Positions 24,509 through 32,075 of a stretch of DNA of 52,088 bases are shown here, piece after piece. Each line of letters starts with the position of its first letter. The stretch's first letter is position 1. Made by a program: the position numbers and the translations under genes. The notes below the pieces were generated by a model that worked only from the letters and a program-made list of their open reading frames with translations, ran no database searches and was not told where the DNA came from. Source of the stretch: Desulfatibacillum sp. (lineage in GTDB: Bacteria; Desulfobacterota; Desulfobacteria; Desulfobacterales; SpSt-501); contig DYEU01000035.1 of NCBI GenBank assembly GCA_020725555.1, positions 1 to 52,088 on the forward strand, read 5' to 3'.

Positions 24509-25177
24509 TTGCGGAAAGGGGATGCGCAGACCTTGAAGTCCTCTCCGAGTGAGCGGAAACCGGAAACGCCGGCGCGACGCAGCCGCTTCCGCGAAAACGC
24601 CGAGGCGATTTTCATCGCCGTCCTGATCGCCCTTTTCATCCGCACCTTCGTGGTCCAGGCCTTCAAGATCCCCTCCGGGTCGATGAAACCGACCCTCCTC
24701 ATCGGCGACCACATCCTCGTCAACAAGTTTTCCTACGGGGTCAAGATCCCTTACCTGAACACGGTGCTGGTCCCCGTCGGCTCGCCCGCGCGGGGCGACA
24801 TCGTGGTCTTCAAGTACCCGCTCGACCCGCGCAAGGACTTCATCAAGCGCGTGATCGGGCTCCCCGGCGACGTGGTCGAGATCCGCGACAAGCAGGTCTT
24901 CGTGAACCACAAGCGGCTCAATCACGACGTAGGCGTCTTCAGCGACCCGCATATCCTGCCGGGGACGCTAAGGCCGCGGGACAACCTGGGCCCTGTCACC
25001 GTGCCGGCCGACCACCTCTTCGTCATGGGCGACAACCGCGACGAGAGCTTCGACAGCCGCTTCTGGGGATTCGTGCCCTTGCGCGATGTGAGCGGCAAGG
25101 CCTTCATCATCTATTGGTCCTGGGACAGCGAGGGGTTCGGCGTCCGCTGGGGACGCCTGGCGCGGCTGCTGCGCTGA
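24509..25177 (+). CDS. lepB: Signal peptidase I
   Basis: 222 residues. One membrane segment lies at about 32-49 (AIFIAVLIALFIRTFVV). Catalytic Ser58 is in IPSGSMKPTL and Lys113 in DFIKRVIGLPGD. The late box GDNRDESFDSRFWG is complete. It removes Sec and Tat signal peptides on the outer face of the inner membrane. The start is uncertain: TTG 24509 has GGGGGAA close upstream, while TTG 24533 has AAAGGGGA further away; both keep all domains. It belongs to the larC-pgpA-lepB-pyrC-pilR run. Confidence 0.93.
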   Translation: MRKGDAQTLKSSPSERKPETPARRSRFRENAEAIFIAVLIALFIRTFVVQAFKIPSGSMKPTLLIGDHILVNKFSYGVKIPYLNTVLVPVGSPARGDIVVFKYPLDPRKDFIKRVIGLPGDVVEIRDKQVFVNHKRLNHDVGVFSDPHILPGTLRPRDNLGPVTVPADHLFVMGDNRDESFDSRFWGFVPLRDVSGKAFIIYWSWDSEGFGVRWGRLARLLR

Positions 25178-25190
25178 ACGCGGAGGGCTC

Positions 25191-26501
25191 GTGAAGATCC
25201 GCATCGTCGGGGGAACGATCGTCGACCCCGGCCGCTACAAGGGGCCCGGGGAGGTGTGGATCGAAGGTGGGCGGATCGCCGCCCTCCGCCACCCGGGCGA
25301 ACCGGAGGCTCACTTCGGGGAAGGGGGTGGGGAGCCCTATCGGATCCTTGACGCCCGCCAGAAAATCGTCGCCCCCGGACTGGTCGACCTGCACGTCCAC
25401 CTGCGCGAGCCGGGCTTCGAACACAAGGAAACCATCGCCAGCGGCTGCCTCGCCGCCGTGAGCGGCGGCTTCACGGCCGTCTGCTGTATGGCGAACACGA
25501 AACCCGTGAACGACGCCCCGGAGGTGACGCGCTTCATCCTCGAGCGGGCCGAGCGGGCGGGGCTCGCCCGGGTTTACCCCGCGGCCGCGGTCACCCGGGG
25601 GCTCGAGGGTCGCGAGCTCTGCGACCACGCGGCCCTCAAAGCCGCCGGTGCGGCCGCCCTCTCCGACGACGGCCGGCCGCTCGTCGACTCCCGGCTCATG
25701 CGGCGCGCCCTCGAGATCGGGGCCGAATGGGGTCTCCCGGTGATCGCCCACTGCGAAGACCCCTACCTCGCGGCCGGCGGGGTGATGAACGAGGGGCCGA
25801 CGGCCGCGGCACTGGGGGTGCCCGGCATCCCCAACGCCTGCGAGAGCATCATGGTGATGCGCGAGATCGCCCTGAGCGAGCTGACCGGGGCTCCCGTGCA
25901 CATCGCCCACGTGAGCACGGCCGAGTCCGTGGCCGCGATCCGCGCGGCGAAGGCCCGCGGGGTTCGGGTGACCGCCGAGACGGCCCCCCATTACTTTCTC
26001 TTGACCGAAGAGGCCGTGCGCCTCCACGGCGCAAACGCCAAGATGAACCCCCCCCTTCGCCGCGAGCGCGACCGCCGGGCGGTGCGCGAGGGGCTGGCCG
26101 ACGGGACGATCGACGTCATCGCCACCGACCATGCGCCCCACGCCCCCGCGGAGAAGGAGGCGGGGCTGGCCGAGGCGCCAAACGGCGTGATCGGGCTCGA
26201 GACCGCACTCCCCTTGAGCCTCGGCCTGGTCGCGGAGGGGCTGCTGACAATTGAAGCGCTTATTGAGAAAATGTCAATCAACCCATTGCGTATATTGGGA
26301 AAAGGCGGTGGGATCATTCCGGGGTTGCCTGCCGATCTGACGATCATCGACCCGCGGCCGCGCTTTGCGATCACCGCGGGTCTCATCCGTTCCAAAAGCC
26401 GGAACACGCCCTTTCTCGGCATGCAGGCCTGGGGCCGGGCGGCGGCGACGATCGTCGCCGGACGCATCGTCTACGAACACGGGGAAACCCCTCGCGGCTG
26501 A
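25191..26501 (+). CDS. pyrC: Dihydroorotase, type I
   Basis: 436 residues catalysing ring closure of carbamoyl-aspartate to dihydroorotate in pyrimidine synthesis. Zinc and catalytic motifs: DLHVHLREPG (His pair), MANTKPVNDAP (substrate loop), VIAHCED, VHIAHVSTAES and IATDHAPHAPAEK. GTG start with GGAGG four bases upstream, 13 bases after lepB. Codon use turns AT-rich locally at about 26246-26312 (LTIEALIEKMSINPLRIL), unlike the rest of the gene. The PilR-like regulator begins three bases after its stop. Confidence 0.94.
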   Translation: MKIRIVGGTIVDPGRYKGPGEVWIEGGRIAALRHPGEPEAHFGEGGGEPYRILDARQKIVAPGLVDLHVHLREPGFEHKETIASGCLAAVSGGFTAVCCMANTKPVNDAPEVTRFILERAERAGLARVYPAAAVTRGLEGRELCDHAALKAAGAAALSDDGRPLVDSRLMRRALEIGAEWGLPVIAHCEDPYLAAGGVMNEGPTAAALGVPGIPNACESIMVMREIALSELTGAPVHIAHVSTAESVAAIRAAKARGVRVTAETAPHYFLLTEEAVRLHGANAKMNPPLRRERDRRAVREGLADGTIDVIATDHAPHAPAEKEAGLAEAPNGVIGLETALPLSLGLVAEGLLTIEALIEKMSINPLRILGKGGGIIPGLPADLTIIDPRPRFAITAGLIRSKSRNTPFLGMQAWGRAAATIVAGRIVYEHGETPRG

Positions 26502-26504
26502 GCG

Positions 26505-27896
26505 ATGAGCGCGGAAAAGGCGGCCATTCTCGTCGTCGACGACGATTTGAGCATGCGCGAGCTCCTGGGCTACATGCTCGGCCGCGAGGGCTATCTTGTC
26601 GAGACGGCCTCGGGAGGCAACGAGGCCCTTTCGCTCCTCAAGAACCGGGGCTTCGACCTTCTGCTTTGCGACATCCGCCTGGGCGACATCTCCGGCCTCG
26701 AGGTGCTCAAGGCGGCGCGCGAGCTTCACCCGGGCGCGGTCGTCATCATGATCTCGGCCTTCGCCTCGACCGAGACCGCGGTCGAGGCCATGAACCTCGG
26801 GGCCTACGACTACGTCCCCAAGCCGTTCAACAAGGACGAGCTCCTCGAGACCGTGGCGAAGGCGCTCGAGCTGCGCACGGTCGAGCGGGAAAAGGAGATT
26901 CTGGAGGGGGAGCTTCGCCGCAGCCTCCACTTCGGCAAGATCGTCGGGGTGAGCCCGGCGATGCAGCACATCTACAAGATGATCTCCCAGGTCGCCCGGA
27001 CGCGCTCGAACGTTCTCATCACCGGCGAGAGCGGGACCGGCAAGGAGCTGATCGCACGCGCCATCCACGACGAGAGCGACCGCCGCGACAAGCCCTTCGT
27101 CGCCATCAACTGCGGCGGCATCCCCGAGACGCTCATGGAGAGCGAGCTCTTCGGGCATAAAAAAGGCGCTTTCACCGGGGCGACCCAGGACAAGACGGGG
27201 CTCTTCCAGGAAGCGCACCGGGGAACGATATTTTTGGATGAAATCGGTGAGTTGAGTCTTCCGATCCAGGTGAAGCTGCTTCGCGCCCTGCAGGAGCGGG
27301 TGATCCGCCCCGTCGGCGGCGCGGAGGACGTCGCCGTCGACATCCGCATCATCTCGGCCACCAACAAGCAGCTCGAAAAGGAAGTGATCGCGGGCAATTT
27401 CCGGGAAGACCTCTTCTACCGGATCAACGTGATCGAGATCAAGGTGCCCCCCTTGCGGGAGAGGAAGGCGGACATCCGCCCGCTCGCCCAGCATTTCCTC
27501 GAAAAGTACGCGCGCGAGATGGGCAAGGAGATCCGCAAGCTCTCCTCCTACGCGCTCGACCTCCTCCTGAAGTACGATTTCCCGGGCAACGTGCGCGAGC
27601 TGGAAAACCTCATGGAACGCTCGGTTGCCCTTTCCTCGACCAACATCATCCTGCCCGACAGCCTGGCGCTTTCCGTCCACAAGCGCCGCTGGATCGAGGG
27701 CATCAAGGACCGCCGCTTCGATCTCGACGAGGTCGCCAAAGGGGTTTCGCTCGACGCGATTCTGGAAGAGATCGAACGCGCCTACTTGAAGAAGGCCATG
27801 GATCTGGCAAACGGCAACAAAAACCGCGCCGCGGAACTGCTCGGCATCAGCCTCCGCTCCATCCGCTATCGCTTAGAAAAGCTCGGCCTCGAATAA
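26505..27896 (+). CDS. pilR: Sigma-54-dependent response regulator, PilR-like
   Basis: 463-residue NtrC-family activator. The receiver domain covers about 6-120 with phospho-acceptor Asp56 (LLCDIRLGD) and Lys106 (YVPKPF). The AAA+ domain (about 145-375) has Walker A GESGTGKE (174-181), the sigma-54 contact loop GAFTGA (221-226), Walker B GTIFLDEIGE and an arginine-finger segment FREDLFYRINV. The C-terminal Fis-type helix-turn-helix is NRAAELLGISLRSIRYRLEK. Position immediately before pilA, and the sigma-54 promoter there, support a PilR role. No cognate PilS histidine kinase is in the window. It starts three bases after pyrC, so it is probably transcribed with it. Confidence 0.88.
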   Translation: MSAEKAAILVVDDDLSMRELLGYMLGREGYLVETASGGNEALSLLKNRGFDLLLCDIRLGDISGLEVLKAARELHPGAVVIMISAFASTETAVEAMNLGAYDYVPKPFNKDELLETVAKALELRTVEREKEILEGELRRSLHFGKIVGVSPAMQHIYKMISQVARTRSNVLITGESGTGKELIARAIHDESDRRDKPFVAINCGGIPETLMESELFGHKKGAFTGATQDKTGLFQEAHRGTIFLDEIGELSLPIQVKLLRALQERVIRPVGGAEDVAVDIRIISATNKQLEKEVIAGNFREDLFYRINVIEIKVPPLRERKADIRPLAQHFLEKYAREMGKEIRKLSSYALDLLLKYDFPGNVRELENLMERSVALSSTNIILPDSLALSVHKRRWIEGIKDRRFDLDEVAKGVSLDAILEEIERAYLKKAMDLANGNKNRAAELLGISLRSIRYRLEKLGLE

Positions 27897-27905
27897 CCCC
27901 CGCTT

Positions 27906-27941
27906 TGACAAAATTTGTCATTGCCGCCGCCGTAAATTGTC
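27906..27941. promoter_or_regulatory. Candidate PilR enhancer: palindrome plus half-site
   Basis: A perfect inverted repeat TGACAAAATTTGTCA (27906-27920, single central A) starts ten bases after the regulator stop. A further half-site ATTGTC (27936-27941) lies 22 bases on, about two helical turns. TGTC cores are known in PilR boxes. The site is about 145 bases upstream of the -24 element, a usual enhancer distance. Confidence 0.55.
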
Positions 27942-27990
27942 CGCCGAGGCTCGGCCCCGGCCACCGCTTTGCCCGCGGCGCGGCATCCGG

Positions 27991-28023
27991 TAAAAAAATA
28001 AAAGAAGCATAATCAGATAATTG
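27991..28023 (+). promoter_or_regulatory. Candidate IHF site between enhancer and pilA promoter
   Basis: AATCAGATAATTG (28011-28023) fits the IHF consensus WATCARNNNNTTR fully. It is preceded by an A/T-rich stretch (from 27991, TAAAAAAATAAAA), the usual upstream helper element. In a GC-rich genome this patch stands out. It lies 30 bases before the -24 box, where DNA bending would bring the activator to sigma-54 polymerase. Confidence 0.55.
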
Positions 28024-28052
28024 GGATCGAAAAGCGGGTTTCCGAAACGTCC

Positions 28053-28068
28053 TGGCACGCCGGTTGCT
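28053..28068 (+). promoter_or_regulatory. pilA: Sigma-54 (-24/-12) promoter of pilA
   Basis: TGGCACG-N4-TTGCT, matching the full sigma-54 consensus with GG at 28054-28055 and GC at 28066-28067. Transcription should start near 28078, leaving a leader of about 170 bases before the pilA ATG. Confidence 0.85.
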
Positions 28069-28246
28069 TAAACCCGAGGCACAGGATGTCGGAGGCCAGC
28101 CGGAGGGCATTGCGGCCGATTCGCAAAGGGGAGGAAAAGGCGGATTCAAGTTCGGCAGGCAATCGACCGATAGGAGAAACGAACCGGGGATAGATCAACC
28201 AACAACCCAAACCCAATTCCAACACCCCAAGGAGAGGAGAAGAGAA

Positions 28247-28639
28247 ATGCGCAATCAGAAAGGTTTCACGCTCATCGAACTCATGATCGTCATCGCCATC
28301 ATCGGCATCCTGGCGGCGATCGCCATCCCGAACTTCATCAGCTACCGCAACAAGGCCTTCTGCTCCCGCGCCGAGTCGGATGCCACGGCGATCCAGGCGG
28401 CCATCGCTTCGTACTTCTCGGAGCCGAACAACATCACGGTGAGCAAGACGAGTCTTGATAACTCAAATGACCGTCCTGCGCTCAACCCGAACAACACCTA
28501 TGCTCTCAGCACGGTGGGCGGCCATCCGACCTACAAGATCGTGGTTACCGACGGCAGCCAGCGCTGCCCGCGTTCCCAGACCGCTCATGAGTATGTGACC
28601 TATTTCGGCACCTCGGCCGCCTCGGGCTGGCGTCCGTAA
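28247..28639 (+). CDS. pilA: Type IVa major pilin PilA
   Basis: 130-residue prepilin. A six-residue leader ends in Gly (MRNQKG) and is followed by the class III cleavage site and [20 protein letters not shown], the conserved N-terminal helix with Glu5. The mature pilin of 124 residues has aromatics at 1, 24, 27, 32, 50 and 51, nearly the spacing of Geobacter sulfurreducens PilA (1, 24, 27, 32, 51, 57). Unlike that 61-residue pilin, it carries a C-terminal globular half in the same chain. Two cysteines (mature 33 and 101) could form a disulfide, and NIT and NNT sequons are present. AAGGAGAGGAG gives a strong ribosome site. It lies between a sigma-54 promoter and a terminator, so it is probably monocistronic. 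Confidence 0.95.
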   Translation: MRNQKGFTLIELMIVIAIIGILAAIAIPNFISYRNKAFCSRAESDATAIQAAIASYFSEPNNITVSKTSLDNSNDRPALNPNNTYALSTVGGHPTYKIVVTDGSQRCPRSQTAHEYVTYFGTSAASGWRP

Positions 28640-28671
28640 CCGGCCATCCAGGCAATCGATTTCATCCTCAA

Positions 28672-28709
28672 CGGGCAGGGGGCTTCAGGGCTCCCTGCCC
28701 GCTTTTTTT
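28672..28709 (+). terminator. Rho-independent terminator after pilA
   Basis: Nine-base arms CGGGCAGGG (28672-28680) and CCCTGCCCG (28693-28701), a 12-base loop that can pair further (GGCTTCAGGGCT), then C and seven T. It separates pilA from the glycan operon. Confidence 0.92.
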
Positions 28710-28745
28710 CTCCGCGATCCGTATCCCGGGATCCCAATCAAAAGC

Positions 28746-28761
28746 TGGTACTGTTTTTGCT
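28746..28761 (+). promoter_or_regulatory. Second sigma-54 (-24/-12) promoter, before the glycosylation operon
   Basis: TGGTACT-N4-TTGCT with GG and GC at exactly the same spacing as in the pilA promoter (GG at 28747-28748, GC at 28759-28760). Transcription would start near 28772, only about five bases before the ATG at 28777, so the message would be almost leaderless, or translation starts downstream (TTG 28801). Confidence 0.6.
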
Positions 28762-28776
28762 ATCTTCGCCTTGTCC

Positions 28777-30897
28777 ATGGAACGGGGCACCGACATCCTG
28801 TTGACCGCGAGTGGCCGCCTGTGGGGTCCTCTTTTCCGGGGCGGAAGCCTTCCGCTCTTTTTCCTTTTCGTTTTTCTCGCCTATGCAAACACCTTTCAAT
28901 CCCCCTGGATTTTGGACGATTTCCACAACATCGTCTTCAACCCCACGCTGCGGATCGAAAAGGAGGGCGGCCTGCGGCAAGCGCTTGTCTCCTTCTTCGA
29001 GGGAGGAAGGCTCGACCGGCCGATAGCCCGCCTGAGCTTTGCCCTGAATCGCGCAGCCGGAGCGGACAACCCCTTGGGCTATCACCTCGTCAACACCCTG
29101 ATCCACGCCATTGCCGCCTATCTTCTCTACCGCGTCATCGCCTTGCTCCTGCGCACACGGGCCGCAGGCGATGGGGGGGACGTCGATGAAGCCGCCGCTC
29201 TTTTCGCCGCGCTTCTCTGGGCGCTCCACCCGATCCAGACCCAGGCCGTCACCTACGTCGTCCAGCGCATGACGGCCCTGGCGGGACTGTTTTCCCTGGT
29301 CGGGGTCTATTGTTTTCTCCGTGCGCGGGGGGGAGGAGCGGACGGGATATCCCGGACGGGCTGGTGGGGCGGGTGCCTGCTTTCGTTTCTCCTGGCGATC
29401 GCCTCCAAGGAGAACGCCGTTCTCTTCCCGGCCGGCCTCCTGCTGATCGAGGTCCTCTTCTTCCGAGGGGGGGAGTGGAAGGCACTTCTTTGGCGGCGGA
29501 ACGCGCTTCTCCCCTGGTCGGGAGGCTTGCTGATCTCGGCAGGCGCCTTCTACTTCCTGACCGCCGGGGATCTCCAGGCGCTTTTGAACTATGAAGAGAG
29601 GTACTTCACGCTCACCGAGCGGCTGCTCACCCAGCCGCGGGTCCTCTGGCTTTACCTGGGTCTGATCGCCTGGCCCATGCCCTGGCGGTTTTCCCTGGAG
29701 CACGATGTCCCGATCTCCACGTCCTTTTTCGAGCCCTGGACGACCGCCCCCGCGCTGGTTGGGATTTTTCTTCTCGTCACCCTCGGCTGGAAGGCAAGGA
29801 AGCGCTTTCCTTTTCTTTCGTTCGGAATCCTGTTCTATTTTCTCAATCACCTGGTCGAGTCGACCGCTCTCCCCCTGGAGATGGCCTTCGAGCACCGCAA
29901 CTACATCCCCTCGATGTTTCTCTTGGTCGCGCCGGCCCTGGGCATTCTCGGCGCGGGAAGGGTGCTCACGCAAAGAAACCCCTCGTTCCGGCGCTGGGTT
30001 TTTGCCGTTCCCCTTATGCTTGTCGTCGCCCTCGGGGGGGCCACCTACGTGCGCAATCTCGCCTGGGCCTCGCCGGCGGCGCTCTGGTCGGATACGCTGC
30101 AGAAGGCCCCGCGCTCAGGCCGGGCGATGGCCTACCTCGCCCTGATCTGTTCCGAGAGCCCATCCGGCGTGCCCCTCGCCTTGAGACTCTACGAGAAGGC
30201 GCTCGCGGCGGAGCACCCCAACCGGAGGCTTGCCGCGGAAATTTTGAACAACATGGCCGCCCTCCGTTACGCGGCGGGCGAGTACGCGGCCGCGGCCGCA
30301 ACCTGGGAGCAGGCGCTCGAGCGCTATCCCGGCTATCCCGAGGCACGCTACCGGCTCGCCCTGGCCCTGTTCCGCGACGGGCAAAGCCGGAAAGCGCTCG
30401 AGCGCCTGGACACCCTCCTCGAGCGGGATGCCCAAAACCCCTATGCCCTCAACCTGCGGGGGAAGATCCGATTCGAGACCGGTGACCCGGCCGGCGCGCT
30501 CGAGGATTGTGCACGGGCCCTGGCGGCGTCGCCCGATTACGCCGCGGCCAGGCTGAATGTCGGTGCGCTCCACGCCTCAAGCGGCGACGGCGAAAAAGCT
30601 AAATTTTTCCTTTCCCCCTTGCGCGACCACCCGGATTTCGGTTTCGCGGCCCGGCTCTGGCTCCTGGTCGCGATCAAGCAACCCCCGGCAGGCGCAGGCG
30701 AAGCGGGTCCCGGCGGCTCCCTGTTTCCGGGCATGAGGCTCGAGGAAGCGGCAAGCCGTCTCGCGGAGCTGCAGCGCGAGCCACGGATCGCCGACGCCGT
30801 GATTCTGCCGGTGTTCGATGAACCCCTGCGCCGGATGTTCGCCTCGCCTCAACGGATGGGGGAGGAAAGGGGAGGGCGATGGACGCTCGCGCGCTGA
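28777..30897 (+). CDS. TMTC-like membrane glycosyltransferase (GT-C fold) with C-terminal TPR repeats
   Basis: 706 residues. The N-terminal two thirds hold roughly ten hydrophobic segments. A first external loop with the acidic pair Asp47-Asp48 (PWILDDFHN) is the catalytic signature of GT-C enzymes and of TMTC O-mannosyltransferase relatives. Further typical pieces are YHLVNTLIHAIAAYLLY, ALHPIQTQAVTYVVQR and AFEHRNYIPSMFLL. TPR units follow from about residue 460 (RLALALFRDGQSRKALERL, GDPAGALEDCARALAASPD). Such proteins move lipid-linked sugars onto exported proteins; pilin is the obvious candidate from position. It is the first gene after the second sigma-54 promoter and overlaps the next gene by 19 bases. 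The acceptor is inference. Confidence 0.75.
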   Translation: MERGTDILLTASGRLWGPLFRGGSLPLFFLFVFLAYANTFQSPWILDDFHNIVFNPTLRIEKEGGLRQALVSFFEGGRLDRPIARLSFALNRAAGADNPLGYHLVNTLIHAIAAYLLYRVIALLLRTRAAGDGGDVDEAAALFAALLWALHPIQTQAVTYVVQRMTALAGLFSLVGVYCFLRARGGGADGISRTGWWGGCLLSFLLAIASKENAVLFPAGLLLIEVLFFRGGEWKALLWRRNALLPWSGGLLISAGAFYFLTAGDLQALLNYEERYFTLTERLLTQPRVLWLYLGLIAWPMPWRFSLEHDVPISTSFFEPWTTAPALVGIFLLVTLGWKARKRFPFLSFGILFYFLNHLVESTALPLEMAFEHRNYIPSMFLLVAPALGILGAGRVLTQRNPSFRRWVFAVPLMLVVALGGATYVRNLAWASPAALWSDTLQKAPRSGRAMAYLALICSESPSGVPLALRLYEKALAAEHPNRRLAAEILNNMAALRYAAGEYAAAAATWEQALERYPGYPEARYRLALALFRDGQSRKALERLDTLLERDAQNPYALNLRGKIRFETGDPAGALEDCARALAASPDYAAARLNVGALHASSGDGEKAKFFLSPLRDHPDFGFAARLWLLVAIKQPPAGAGEAGPGGSLFPGMRLEEAASRLAELQREPRIADAVILPVFDEPLRRMFASPQRMGEERGGRWTLAR

Positions 30898-32054
30898 CCC
30901 TGGAGGGACGAAGGCCGCTTCCGCCGTCGTTTTTTTTCAAGGGGGCTTCGATCACGGCCCTTTTGGGGGCGGGCGTTTCGATCGCGCTGGTGATCAGCCA
31001 TGTCCGCCTCTTTACGGACCCGGCCTACGAAAGCTTCTGCGCCATTTCCCAGTCGCTGAACTGCGAAACCGTTTCGCAATCCCCCTGGGCCCTTCTCGTG
31101 GGGGTCCCGGTCGCCGCCTGGGCCGCCCTGGGCTATCTCGCCTTTCTCGCTCTCGTTTCGATTCGTTGCGATCGCCCCGCGGCGCAGCAGGGTCTTCCGG
31201 GGCTTGCGCTCGCCGTTGCCATCGGCTTCGTCGCCTACAGCCTGTTTCTTGCCGGGATCTCCTCCTTGGTGATCGGGAGCTACTGCCTCCTCTGCATGGC
31301 CCTGTACGCGGTGAACTTCGCGCTGCTCGGCTGGTCGTGGGCCCTCTTGCGCCGGTCAAAAAGCCCCGCTTTCTTTGAGGCGTTGGCACTTGATTTGCAG
31401 AACTTGTTTCGAACCCGGCCGGGAAGGGGCTTTCTTGCGGCGACCCTTGCTGCGGCGGTGGCGCTCAAGCTCTTTTACCCCGCCTACTGGGAAATCCGGC
31501 CGGCCGGGATGGCGCGCGATCTCGCAAACGGCCTCACCGCGGAAGGCCGCCCCTGGATCGGGGCGAGCGAGCCGGTGCTCGAGATCGTCGAGTTTGCGGA
31601 CTATCTCTGTTTTCAGTGCCGCAAGATGCATGTTCACCTGCGGAGGCTGGTCGAGCGCTACCCGCAGAAGATCCGGCTCGTCCATGTGCACTATCCCATG
31701 GACCACGAGGTGAACCCCGCCGTCACGGCGCCTTTTCACCTCGGCTCCGGAAAATTGGCGATGCTGGCGATCCATGCGGCGGGGCAGGGGAAATTCTGGG
31801 AAGTGAACGACCTTCTGTTCGTCATGGCGGAGTCCCGCGGCGAGATCGATCTGCGGGAGATCGCCTCCCGGACGGGGCTGTCGGTCGAAGGGCTCGCCGG
31901 GTCGCTGGCGGATGCCGCGGTCCGGGAAAAGCTGGCGGCGGATCTATCGTATGCCGTCTCGGCCGGCGTTGAGGCGACACCGACCTTTCTCGTCCGCGGC
32001 AAGACGTACCTGGGGACGATTCCCGAAGAGGCCTTCCGGGACGTGCTGAAGTAG
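30879..32054 (+). CDS. VKOR-DsbA fusion: membrane disulfide-forming enzyme
   Basis: 391 residues. The N-terminal vitamin K epoxide reductase domain (about 25-155, four helices) has the loop cysteines Cys54 and Cys62 and the redox motif CLLC (136-139). After a further helix (about 184-200) comes a DsbA-like thioredoxin domain with active site CFQC (244-247) and a cis-proline loop EATPTFLV. VKOR passes electrons to quinone and reoxidises DsbA, which makes disulfides in exported proteins. Fusions are known in bacteria that lack DsbB. It overlaps the glycosyltransferase gene upstream. Pilin with two cysteines is encoded just before this operon, which suggests a client. Confidence 0.9.
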   Translation: MDARALTLEGRRPLPPSFFFKGASITALLGAGVSIALVISHVRLFTDPAYESFCAISQSLNCETVSQSPWALLVGVPVAAWAALGYLAFLALVSIRCDRPAAQQGLPGLALAVAIGFVAYSLFLAGISSLVIGSYCLLCMALYAVNFALLGWSWALLRRSKSPAFFEALALDLQNLFRTRPGRGFLAATLAAAVALKLFYPAYWEIRPAGMARDLANGLTAEGRPWIGASEPVLEIVEFADYLCFQCRKMHVHLRRLVERYPQKIRLVHVHYPMDHEVNPAVTAPFHLGSGKLAMLAIHAAGQGKFWEVNDLLFVMAESRGEIDLREIASRTGLSVEGLAGSLADAAVREKLAADLSYAVSAGVEATPTFLVRGKTYLGTIPEEAFRDVLK

Positions 32055-32075
32055 ATCGGCCGCGGGGAGACCCGG

